NCBI RefSeq assembly: GCF_905171765.1
Contig: NC_053392.1
Coordinates: forward strand, 409,578,366-409,642,365
Reading direction: 5' to 3'
Length of the DNA: 64,000 nucleotides
Source of the DNA: Bufo bufo
Lineage: Eukaryota; Chordata; Amphibia; Anura; Bufonidae
The number at the start of each line of letters is the position of its first letter. Position 1 is the first letter of the stretch. A program made the position numbers and the translations under genes. Below are positions 21,368 through 31,026 of this stretch, in pieces. The notes under the pieces are model-generated. The model was not told where the DNA came from and ran no database searches. It was given only the letters and a program-made list of their open reading frames with translations.

Positions 21368-21803
21368 TACGGATTAGGCCTGTCATATATCTTCTATATG
21401 AAAGAATCTTCATATAAAAGAGAGGATAAAAAAAAATGTAAAAATTATATTATCCTTCAGGCGGACATAAAAAACGCCTCTAAGTTCTTTTTATCAAGTA
21501 TCTTAATTTGATTTGTGCAAGCAGTGAAACAATGGGACAATTGTATATGCAAAAATATATAATCGTTTATTATAAAAACAAAGAATATAAAAACAATACA
21601 ATTGCAAAACAAATGATGAAGTTACAACGTAACACCCAAAATGTACCACACGGTGGTGTTAACACACCCCTATCTGATCAGCACAGTATGATTTATTGAT
21701 TTATGACAACCAGTGTCATACTTTTTAACAAACTGACTCATATACCAAGAGAAACTTAGGATCTTCTGTTATCAAACAGGCTATAACAATAAAACACGGA
21801 TTA
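21368..21803. other. AT-rich flank, unidentified
   Basis: Contains A/T-rich sequence and a 63-codon frame with no family resemblance. It may belong to the same unknown repeat as 25274 onward, since the Tc1 element at 21806-25271 separates the two. Confidence 0.35.
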
Positions 21804-21870
21804 TACAGGGAGTGCAGAATTATTAGGCAAGTTGTATTTTTGAGGATTAATTTTATTATTGAACAACAAC

Positions 21871-23787
21871 CATGTTCTCAATGAGGTGGCTAGATATGCC
21901 TATTAAGTAAAAATGATAGGAGGTTGTATCAAAGTAGTAAAATTACATACATAAAATGACAGTCTGAATAAAGTGACAATATAGTGATTCTATAAAATCC
22001 TGTTGAAAAAGAAGAATAGAAATCCTAGAAGTCTGTATAAAAAAGAATGAATCAGTTTAAAAAATTAATGAATCAGTTTAAAAAATTCAGTCTTAGGTAA
22101 AAGGGGTTGATAGCATATCCTCATGTATAATGTCACTAATCCTGATAGATCAAAAAATAACAGTTTATAAAAGAAATCCTGTTGAGGAAGGGGGAATAAG
22201 AGGAAATGTCTTGTAGACCTGTAGGGGGAAAATTACAGTCTCAAACTTCGATATCCAGCAATAAATTGTGGTATAGTCTCCTGAAAAAACAAGCTTCCTA
22301 TAAAAGGTATTGCAGAATAGTGCGGGATAGATTGTATCCAATTTGGTGGTAGAGTTATTGATGTGATATGTGGTCATCAATTGCTGCTGTTAAAGCAGGT
22401 ACATTACCCTCCTGGTGGCCGTCAATGGATCGGGGCTGTCAGTGGATCGGGGAGCTGCTCCTGCCTGCAGGTCGGCGTCCACGTGTGCTCTTCGCGCCCG
22501 CTGTGTGATCCGGCCGTTGGTTGCTGCTGCTCTCGTCACTTCCGGTGACGTCACTGAGGGATCTCCCGCTCAATTCAATATTAGCTTGCCACGTGGAGAT
22601 AGGTGGCGGGAAGAGACGTTGCAGCTTGCGGGAGGGAAAATAGGCTCCGGAGCTTTTCTTTGGTTGTAGGATCCTGGTGCTAGCTAGTTGCAATGGGCTT
22701 GGCTCAATACCCCAAACGCGTTTCGGAGCTTACTGCTCCTTCCCACTGATGAAGGAGCAGTAAGCTCCGAAACGCGTTTGGGGTATTGAGCCAAGCCCAT
22801 TGCAACTAGCTAGCACCAGGATCCTACAACCAAAGAAAAGCTCCGGAGCCTATTTTCCCTCCCGCAAGCTGCAACGTCTCTTCCCGCCACCTATCTCCAC
22901 GTGGCAAGCTAATATTGAATTGAGCGGGAGATCCCTCAGTGACGTCACCGGAAGTGACGAGAGCAGCAGCAACCAACGGCCGGATCACACAGCGGGCGCG
23001 AAGAGCACACGTGGACGCCGACCTGCAGGCAGGAGCAGCTCCCCGATCCACTGACAGCCCCGATCCATTGACGGCCACCAGGAGGGTAATGTACCTGCTT
23101 TAACAGCAGCAATTGATGACCACATATCACATCAATAACTCTACCACCAAATTGGATACAATCTATCCCGCACTATTCTGCAATACCTTTTATAGGAAGC
23201 TTGTTTTTTCAGGAGACTATACCACAATTTATTGCTGGATATCGAAGTTTGAGACTGTAATTTTCCCCCTACAGGTCTACAAGACATTTCCTCTTATTCC
23301 CCCTTCCTCAACAGGATTTCTTTTATAAACTGTTATTTTTTGATCTATCAGGATTAGTGACATTATACATGAGGATATGCTATCAACCCCTTTTACCTAA
23401 GACTGAATTTTTTAAACTGATTCATTAATTTTTTAAACTGATTCATTCTTTTTTATACAGACTTCTATGATTTCTATTCTTCTTTTTCAACAGGATTTTA
23501 TAGAATCACTATATTGTCACTTTATTCAGACTGTCATTTTATGTATGTAATTTTACTACTTTGATACAACCTCCTATCATTTTTACTTAATAGGCATATC
23601 TAGCCACCCCATAATAAATATATTTATTTATATACCCATACTACACAAATGTTCTGAGTGCCATCCCTTTCCTTCCTTGCACATATTCCTACTACAAGCG
23701 TTGGGTACGCTTGTCCGGATTGAGCACCTAACTCCATCTCTTTGGGTTATAGAGAGCCGCCCTATTCCTATATCATGTTCTCAATGA
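21871..23787. mobile_element. Inserted giant palindrome with 14-bp TSD, Penelope-like by structure
   Basis: CATGTTCTCAATGA at 21871-21884 and 23774-23787 brackets 1889 bp inside the Tc1 element. 21885-22740 and about 22753-23610 are near-perfect inverted copies of about 856 bp with a spacer of only about 10 bp. A unique tail (23611-23773) follows. At the centre the right arm forms a hammerhead-like motif. TSD length, inverted copies and the ribozyme motif together suggest a Penelope-like terminal repeat dimer. The mirror-image 84-codon frames at 22439-22693 and 22800-23054 are palindrome artefacts. Confidence 0.65.
22741..22783 (+). ncRNA. Hammerhead ribozyme-like motif at the palindrome centre
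   Basis: Stem I TCCCA (22741-22745) pairs with TGGGG (22779-22783; four Watson-Crick pairs and one GU). The core is CTGATGA (22746-22752), then an extra A, stem II GGAGC/GCTCC (22754-22758, 22764-22768) with loop AGTAA, then GAAA (22769-22772). ACGCGT follows as a minimal stem III with U as the candidate cleavage base. This fits type I hammerheads except for the extra A. Confidence 0.55.
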
Positions 23788-24036
23788 ACCCAAAAAACTC
23801 ATTAATATCAAAGCTGAATATTTTTGGAAGTAGTTTTTAGTTTGTTTTTAGTTTTAGCTATTTTAGGGGGATATCTGTGTGTGCAGGTGACTATTACTGT
23901 GCATAATTATTAGGCAACTTAACAAAAAACAAATATATAACCATTTCAATTATTTATTTTTACCAGTGAAACCAATATAACATCTCAACATTCACAAATA
24001 TACATTTCTGACATTCAAAAACAAAACAAAAACAAA

Positions 24037-25053
24037 TCAGTGACCAATATAGCCACCTTTCTTTGCAAGGACACTCAAAAGCCTGCCATCCATGGATTCT
24101 GTCAGTGTTTTGATCTGTTCACCATCAACATTGCGTGCAGCAGCAACCACAGCCTCCCAGACACTGTTCAGAGAGGTGTACTGTTTTCCCTCCTTGTAAA
24201 TCTCACATTTGATGATGGACCACAGGTTCTCAATGGGGTTCAGATCAGGTGAACAAGGAGGCCATGTCATTAGATTTTCTTCTTTTATACCCTTTCTTGC
24301 CAGCCACGCTGTGGAGTACTTGGACGCGTGTGATGGAGCATTGTCCTGCATGAAAATCATGTTTTTCTTGAAGGATGCAGACTTCTTCCTGTACCACTGC
24401 TTGAAGAAGGTGTCTTCCAGAAACTGGCAGTAGGACTGGGAGTTGAGCTTGACTCCATCCTCAACCAGAAAAGGCCCCACAAGCTCATCTTTGATGATAC
24501 CAGCCCAAACCAGTACTCCACCTCCACCTTGCTGGCGTCTGAGTCGGACTGGAGCTCTCTGCCCTTTACCAATCCAGCCACGGGCCCATCCATCTGGCCC
24601 ATCAAGACTCACTCTCATTTCATCAGTCCATAAAACATTAGAAAAATCAGTCTTGAGATATTTCTTGGCCCAGTCTTGACGTTTCAGCTTGTGTGTCTTG
24701 TTCAGTGGTGGTCGTCTTTCAGCCTTTCTTACCTTGGCCATGTCTCTGAGTATTGCACACCTTGTGCTTTTGGGCACTCCAGTGATGTTGCAGCTCTGAA
24801 ATATGGCCAAACTGGTGGCAAGTGGCATCTTGGCAGCTGCACGCTTGACTTTTCTCAGTTCATGGGCAGTTATTTTGCGCCTTGGTTTTTCCACACGCTT
24901 CTTGCGACCTTGTTGACTATTTTGAATGAAACGCTTGATTGTTCGATGATCACGCTTCAGAAGCTTTGCAATTTTAAGAGTGCTGCATCCCTCTGCAAGA
25001 TATCTCACTATTTTTGACTTTTCTGAGCCTGTCAAGTCCTTCTTTTGACCCAT
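24037..25053 (-). CDS. Tc1/mariner transposase, full-length open frame (DD37E)
   Basis: 338-aa cut-and-paste transposase, starting MGQKKDLTGSEKSKIVRYL. The N-terminal paired-type DNA-binding domain has two helix-turn-helix parts (ACSTLKIAKLL-like, residues 10-45; LRKVKRAAAKMPLATSLAI, about 65-85). The catalytic triad is WTDEMRVSL (Asp), FMQDNAPSH (Asp) and CSPDLNPIENLW (Glu), with 37 residues between the second Asp and the Glu. The glycine-rich block GGGGVLVWAG lies between the Asp residues. No stop or frameshift is seen, so the protein could be active or recently dead. The length is normal for the superfamily. DD37E spacing separates it from the DD34E copies in this window. Confidence 0.9.
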   Translation of the reverse strand: MGQKKDLTGSEKSKIVRYLAEGCSTLKIAKLLKRDHRTIKRFIQNSQQGRKKRVEKPRRKITAHELRKVKRAAAKMPLATSLAIFQSCNITGVPKSTRCAILRDMAKVRKAERRPPLNKTHKLKRQDWAKKYLKTDFSNVLWTDEMRVSLDGPDGWARGWIGKGQRAPVRLRRQQGGGGVLVWAGIIKDELVGPFLVEDGVKLNSQSYCQFLEDTFFKQWYRKKSASFKKNMIFMQDNAPSHASKYSTAWLARKGIKEENLMTWPPCSPDLNPIENLWSIIKCEIYKEGKQYTSLNSVWEAVVAAARNVDGEQIKTLTESMDGRLLSVLAKKGGYIGH

Positions 25054-25273
25054 TTTGCCAAAGGAAAGGAAGTTGCCTAATAATTATGCACACCTGATAT
25101 AGGATGTTGATGTCATTAGACCACACCCCTTCTCATTACAGAGATGCACATCACCTAATATGCTTAATTGGTAGTAGGCTTTCGAGCCTATACAGCTTGG
25201 AGTAAGACAACATGCATAAAGAGGATGATGTGGTCAAAATACTCATTTGCCTAATAATTCTGCACGCAGTGTA

Positions 25274-26756
25274 CAGGAAAATTAACTGTTATCCCTTGAC
25301 TCTGTTTTCCTATGACCAATCAAAAATATATGATATTAATATGATAAAATATTCAGCTCGGCAATCAGACTAAGGAAAATAACTTTCCAAGGGTTTAGTC
25401 CTCTTTTCAAATAATGTCAGATCTTCCATTAACAATATGCATCTTTGCTAAGAGAATAATCAGCATTATGGAGGCACTTAACACTATATATATTCCCACA
25501 GTATGGGAACTCTTGGCTATATACCGAGAGAAATATCTTATTAATATCATGAGTAGTGAACAAAAATATACGTTACCGGGTCAAAGGTAGACTGAGTTCA
25601 GATGGGACCAGTTCGGAAGAACTTTCCTAGTAATCCAAAAAGAATAATCCAAGTTTCTTCTGGTAAAGTTTTTCTTTTTGATTGAATGAATGGATGGATG
25701 GATCAATGGATATATGGATCTTTGGATCTTTTTTTTCTCTCCCTCTAGCTCTCTCCATGCTACTCCGCACACGAGTAATTATTCCCCCCCTTATCTAAGA
25801 ATCATCCCCTTTAGATTAGGGATTCCCAATCAGGTAAGGTGGGTGTATTCGCATGCTAATAACATCATGATGTCATATCAACTCCTAATATGGTATAGAA
25901 CAAATAATGAAATAATATATTATTGTCCATCTGCCTCCAGATGGCACTCCGGTACTGTAGATGAACATCACAACATTTAAGTATTAAAATTAAATATCTA
26001 ATAATACTTTCACAGGACTTCGTTGACCTTTCTTAATAAATCATTGAGGAAGGTCTTTTCCTGACACTTTTAATTACCTAGGTCCTGGACTTGTTGGAGT
26101 TGACTGTCTTCTCCTATCTTTTTGAAATATAGGTTGACTTGATGAAAATTTTATATAGCGGCTTTGATGCTTGGCATCGGAACTTGTACATTTCACTTAT
26201 CTACATCCATGAATAACTATTGTTTTGAAATCCAATTAACATAAACTTACTTGTTTCTGTACCTTCTACAATACCTTCTAAATAGTAAATACATGGTATG
26301 ACATATATATAAATCGATACATTGTTACACATAGATAACACATTATATGAATTATTGATTAACATATGTTGTAAACTAAATATACCATGCAGAGATACAT
26401 ATGTAATATAATTATGAATATATAAATTGAACCTCATACAGCAGGTGTGCCTCAAGTATATGAGTCCTTATCAAGTAACCTTGTTCCCTCCAGACAGACA
26501 CGTCTTAGGGAGTTGACTTACTCCTTACAGATGGTCCCATATCTTTAGCAATACCTTTTAAATACAATGTCCGTTTATGTTCACAATTATTATTTTTTTA
26601 TATAAACTGAACTTGCCATGAACTCATCTTGGCTTCTTCAGCCACATAACAGAACTTTGGTTCAGGCTGATTTTATTCTTAAGGGCAATGAGATGAGCAT
26701 TCATTTTGATCATAATGTCATTAGATAATATTGTATACGTATGAAAATGCACAACA
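25274..26756. other. Unidentified AT-rich region
   Basis: No gene or bounded element recognised. Contains a short GGAT-rich simple tract (25686-25735: repeated ATGGATGGATGGAT). Open frames are short and without family signatures. Confidence 0.4.
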
Positions 26757-26874
26757 GGCCTCATGCACACGACCGTTGTGTGTATCAGTGTCCGTTGTTC
26801 CATTTTCCGTGATTTTCTGCGGACCCATTGACTTTCAATGGGTCCGTTGGAAACTGCACAGTTTTTCATCCGCA

Positions 26875-28162
26875 TCCGTGATCAGTGTTTCCTGTCAGTC
26901 AAAAAAATATGACCTGTCCTATTTTTTGGATGGACAATGGTTCACGGACCCATTCAAGTCAATGGGTCCGTGAAAAAACACGGATGCACACAAGATTGTC
27001 ATCCGTGTCCGTAGGCTACTTTCACACAGACGGATCCGCTGATCCGTCTGCATAAAAGCATTTTAGATCTGAGTTTTCACTTCGTGAAAACTCAGATCAG
27101 ACAGTATATTCTAACACAGAGGCGTTCCCATAGTGATGGGGACGCTTCAAGTTAGAATATACTATGAACTGTATACATGACTGCCCCTGCTGCCTGGCAG
27201 CACCCGATCTCTTACAGGGGGCTGTGATCCGCACAATTAACCCCTCAGGTGCTGCACCTGAGGGGTTAATTGTGCGGATCACAGCCCCCTGTAAGAGATC
27301 AGGTGCTGCCAGGCAGGAGAGGGCAGACCCCCTCCCTCCCCAGTTTTAAATTCATTTGTGGCCAGTGCGGCCCCCCTCCCTCCCCTGTATTTAACTCATT
27401 GGTGGCCAGTGCGGCCCCCCCTCCCTCCCTCCCTCCCCTGTATTTAACTCATTGGTGGCCAGTGCGGCCCCCCTCCCTCCCCTGTATTTAACTCATTGGT
27501 GGCCAGTGCGGTCCCCCCTCCGTGATCAGTGTTTCCTGTCAGTCAAAAAAATATGACCTGTCCTATTTTTTGGATGGACAATGGTTCACGGACCCATTCA
27601 AGTCAATGGGTCCGTGAAAAAACACGGATGCACACAAGATTGTCATCCGTGTCCGTAGGCTACTTTCACACAGACGGATCCGCTGATCCGTCTGCATAAA
27701 AGCATTTTAGATCTGAGTTTTCACTTCGTGAAAACTCAGATCAGACAGTATATTCTAACACAGAGGCGTTCCCATAGTGATGGGGACGCTTCAAGTTAGA
27801 ATATACTATGAACTGTATACATGACTGCCCCTGCTGCCTGGCAGCACCCGATCTCTTACAGGGGGCTGTGATCCGCACAATTAACCCCTCAGGTGCTGCA
27901 CCTGAGGGGTTAATTGTGCGGATCACAGCCCCCTGTAAGAGATCAGGTGCTGCCAGGCAGGAGAGGGCAGACCCCCTCCCTCCCCAGTTTTAAATTCATT
28001 TGTGGCCAGTGCGGCCCCCCTCCCTCCCCTGTATTTAACTCATTGGTGGCCAGTGCGGCCCCCCCTCCCTCCCTCCCCTGTATTTAACTCATTGGTGGCC
28101 AGTGCGGCCCCCCTCCCTCCCCTGTATTTAACTCATTGGTGGCCAGTGCGGCCCCCCCTCAC
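26875..28162 (+). repeat. 644-bp tandem duplication
   Basis: The block 26875-27518 is repeated immediately at 27519-28162. From TCCGTGATCAGTGTTTCCTG through the palindromic core (AACCCCTCAGGTGCTGCACC...) I see no differences. Only the C-rich minisatellite at the end differs, by a 4-bp CCCT unit. This is a recent unequal exchange or replication slippage event. Confidence 0.9.
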
Positions 28163-28685
28163 TCCCTCCCCTGTATTTAACTCATTGGTGGCCAGTGCGG
28201 CCCCCCTCCCTCCCCTGTATTTAACTCATTGGTGGCCAGTGCGGCCTCCCCTCTCCCCCCCTAATTAAAATCACCTTCCCCCATCATTGGTGGCCAGTGC
28301 GGCACCCCTCCCTCCCTCCCCAGTATTATATTCATTGGTGGCCAGTGCGGCCTCCCCTCTCCCCCCCCCCTAATTAAAATCACCTTCCCCCATCATTGGT
28401 GGCCAGTGCGGCCTCCCCTCCCCCCCTAATTAAAATCACCTTCCCCCATCATTGGTGGCCAGTGCAGCCCCCCTCCCTCCCCAGTATTATATTCATTGGT
28501 GGCCAGTGCGGCCTCCCCTCTCCCCCCCTAATTAAAATCACCTTCCCCCATTATTGGTGGCCAGTGCGGCCTCCCCTCTCCCGCCCCCTAATTAAAATCA
28601 CCTTCCCCCATCATTGGTGGCCAGTGCGGCCTCCCGTCTCCCCCCTTCCCTAATTAAAATCACCTTCCCCCATCATTGGTGGCAG
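27340..28685 (+). repeat. C-rich minisatellite
   Basis: Units share GGTGGCCAGTGCGGCC followed by a C/T tract, then one of three linkers: TGTATTTAACTCATT (about 44-bp unit), TAATTAAAATCACCTTCCCCCATCATT (about 58 bp), or AGTATTATATTCATT. The copy at 26875-27518 is interrupted by the next duplication block. The minus strand contains runs of GGGAGGGAGGG. Inverse copies of the unit occur at 29090-29240. Confidence 0.9.
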
Positions 28686-29060
28686 CGGAGAGTTCCGATC
28701 AGAGTCCCAGTTTAATCGCTGGGGCTCTGATCGGTTATTATGGCAGCCAAGACGCTACTGCAGTCCTGGCTGCTATGGTTACTTAGCAATTTTAGAAGCA
28801 TTATACTTACCTGCGATGTCTGTGACCGGCCGGGCGCTCCTCCTACTGGTAAGTGACAGGTCAGTGCTATAAGCAGTGCGCCGCACAGACCTGTCACCAG
28901 TAGGAGGAGCACCCGGTCGGTCACAGACATCGCAGGTAAGTATAATGCTTCTATTGCTAAGTAACAATGGAGTAACTGCAGTAGCGTCTTGGCTGCCATG
29001 GTAACCGATCGGAGCCCCAGCGATTAAAATGGGACTCCGATCGGAACTCTCCGCTGCCAC
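28683..29060. repeat. Palindrome in the composite foldback
   Basis: The left arm (GGCAGCGGAGAGTTCCGATC..., TATACTTACCTGCGATGTCTG) is inverted in the right arm (CAGACATCGCAGGTAAGTATA..., GATCGGAACTCTCCGCTGCC). The centre is near 28872. The arms contain AGGTAAGTATA, a perfect-looking splice-donor sequence, but there is no exon context. Confidence 0.8.
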
Positions 29061-29865
29061 CAATGATGGGGGGGCGGATTTTAATTAGGGGGGGAGAGGG
29101 GAAGCCGCGCTGGCCACCAATGAATATAATACTGGGGAGGAAGGGAGGGGGGCCGCACTGGCCACCAATGAGTTAAATACAGGGGAGGGAGGGAGGGGGG
29201 GCCGCACTGGCCACCAATGAATTTAAAACTGGGGAGGGAGGGGGTCAGCCCCCTCCTGCCTGGCAGCACCTGATCTCTTACAGGGGGCTGTGATACGCAC
29301 AATTAACCCCTCAGGTGCGGCAGTTATTACACAGTTCTCAGTATATTCTAACTTGAAGCGTCCCCATCACTATGCGAACGCCTCTGTGTTAGAATATACT
29401 GTCGGATCTGAGTTTCACGATCTAACTCAAATCCAATGGTATATTCTAACATAGAAGCGTTCCCATGGTGATGGGGATGCTTCAAGGTAAAATATACCAT
29501 CGGATTGGAGAAAATTCCGATCCGATGGTATAATAGGGACTCCTGACTTTACATTGAAAGTCAATGGGGGACGGATCCGTTTGCAATTGCACCATATTGT
29601 GTCAACGTCAAACGGATCCGTCCCCATTGACTTGCATTGTAAGTCAGGACGGATCCGTTTGGGTCCGCACGGCCAGGCGGACATCAAAATGATTTTTTCC
29701 TTCATGTCCGTGGATCCTCCAAAAATCAAGGAAGACCCACCGAAGAAAAAACGGACACGGATCACGGAACTACGGAACCTGTTTTTGCGGACCGGAAAAA
29801 AAAACTGTCCGTGTGCATGAGGCCTAAAGCAAATGATAACTCAATTATACAAAAGTCATAAATAC

Positions 29866-30235
29866 CTGTAGATGTGGAACAGGTAGAGATAAATACACTG
29901 CATGTAGAACAGGTAGAGAGAAATACACTGCATGTAGAACTGGTAGAGAGAAGTACAGTGCATAGAGCAGAGAGAGAAGAGTATAGTCCGCAGTGATGGC
30001 TAAACTCTGGCACTACAGCTGTGGTGAAACAATGACTCTCAGCATGTTCCATTCATTTCTATGGAGTTCTGAGAACAGCCAACCAAGTGTGCATCTTGGG
30101 AGTTGGAGTGCCGAAGGTTAGCCATCACAGGTATAGTGCATGTAGAAAAAGTAAAGAGCAGTAAAGTACATATAATAGAGAGAGAACAATAAAGTGCATG
30201 TAGAACAGGTAGAGAGCAATGTAAGAAAGGGCCAC
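29866..30235 (+). repeat. Degenerate GTAGAACAGGTAGAGAG tandem repeat
   Basis: Units of about 36 bp (GTAGAACAGGTAGAGAGAAATACACTGCAT) run from 29866 to 29990 and again from 30131 to 30235. The array is split by a hAT MITE. Confidence 0.75.
29981..30138. mobile_element. hAT MITE, diverged 8-bp TSD
   Basis: CAGTGATGGCTAAACTCTGGCAC (29991) and GTGCCGAAGGTTAGCCATCACAG (to 30130) are inverted ends. GTATAGTC (29981) and GTATAGTG (30131) are the likely TSD, one mismatch. It splits the minisatellite. Confidence 0.65.
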
Positions 30236-30339
30236 CATCAGGGCAATACTGGTGGTATTGCAGTCAGGGGGCCGAGCTCAGCCATTTCAATGTAATGAAG
30301 CGGTGTTATGCCTCTTGCTCCATATTGTTTGGCATATAG

Positions 30340-30515
30340 ATTTTTACTAAAGAGATTTACAGGTCTCTGTGAGGATTTGAAACCCTGACCTTTAGTATTA
30401 CACTATAGACTCGCCATGTAGGAAGCACAGAATTTCCAATGCTTAATGAGCTGTTTTCTTTACAGGTATGATAGTAAATAAATATTATATTGGTAAAATG
30501 AAGGGGAAAAAATTA
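30340..30515 (-). repeat. Possible tRNA-derived SINE
   Basis: On the minus strand TGGCGAGTCTATAGTGTAAT...GGTTTCAAATCC resembles tRNA A and B boxes (GGTTCRANNCC with one extra base). A similar, diverged sequence with the same flanking AATTCTGTGC-like block lies at about 41260-41375. This is too degenerate to be a functional tRNA. Confidence 0.35.
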
Positions 30516-30569
30516 TATAGTTTTCACCATAAATAATGTACTCACAATATTGTACAGGTTATCAGGATT

Positions 30570-31003
30570 ATAGGCATTAGAGATGAGCGAATTTCATATT
30601 TTGAAATTCATTCACGCTTCGTTTGGTGCTAAAAGCAGAATTGAGCTATGGATTCTGTTACCACGGACCATAACGCAGTTCTATGACGGAATGCATAACG
30701 GAATGTCTTTAGAGGCATTCCGTTTTTCATTCCGTCATAATATAAGTCTATGGCCTGCATAACGGATCCGTCCCGTTTCCGTTATGCATGAGAGGACTCC
30801 CCTGCATAACAGAAACGGGACGGATCCGTTTTGCAGCCCACAGACTTCTATTATGGCGGAATGAATAAAGGAATGCCTCTAAAGGAATTCAGTTATGCAT
30901 TCCGTCATAGAATTGCGTTATGATCCGTGGAATTCTGCTTTTACCACCAAACAAAGCGTGAACAAATTTCAAAATATGAAATTCGCTCATCTCTAATAGG
31001 GAT
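30570..31003. mobile_element. hAT-type foldback MITE
   Basis: ATAGGCAT (30570-30577) and ATAGGGAT (30996-31003) are an 8-bp TSD with one mismatch. The ends TAGAGATGAGCGAATTTC and GAAATTCGCTCATCTCTA are perfect inverses. The interior arms oppose each other (ATAACGCAGTTCTATGACGG against CCGTCATAGAATTGCGTTAT). Confidence 0.8.
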
Positions 31004-31026
31004 ATCAAATATTGTTTTGTGATATT

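Larger units (their letters stand above)
21804..25273 (-). mobile_element. Tc1/mariner-type transposon (copy 3, DD37E) with a 1.9-kb insertion
   Basis: TA at 21804-21805 and 25272-25273. Ends CAGGGAGTGCAGAATTATTAGG and, inverted, CACTGCGTGCAGAATTATTAGG. Second inner copies of the end motif (GCATAATTATTAGGCAAC near 23900; GTTGCCTAATAATTATGC near 25073) give an IR/DR layout like that of several Tc1 transposons. The transposase is on the minus strand and open. The left arm is split by 21885-23773, flanked by a 14-bp TSD. Confidence 0.9.
26757..29827. mobile_element. Large composite foldback element, 3 kb
   Basis: Ends GGCCTCATGCACACGACCG (26757) and CCGTGTGCATGAGGCC (to 29824) are inverse, with TAA on the right (29825-29827) but ACA on the left. 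Inside are a second TIR-like start (GGCTACTTTCACACAGACGG, about 27013), AT-rich arms (TATTCTAACACAGAGGCGTTCCCATAG) repeated inverted at about 29370-29400, a C-rich minisatellite with antisense counterparts at 29090-29240, and a central palindrome (about 28683-29060). It looks like successive MITE insertions and unequal exchange in one foldback. Confidence 0.65.

Noticed and set aside
22415..23078. Identical 84-codon frames on both strands
   Set aside because: They are mirror images caused by the giant palindrome. The sequence has no domain signature.
27164..28268. Repeated proline/serine-rich frames (WWPVRPP...)
   Set aside because: Translation of the C-rich minisatellite; lengths follow the repeat and not a gene.
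28915..28945. Splice donor AGGTAAGTATA
   Set aside because: It lies in a palindrome that duplicates it in inverse form, with no open exon upstream.
30340..30515. tRNA gene on the minus strand
   Set aside because: B box has an extra base and no cloverleaf can be drawn. A diverged SINE is more likely.
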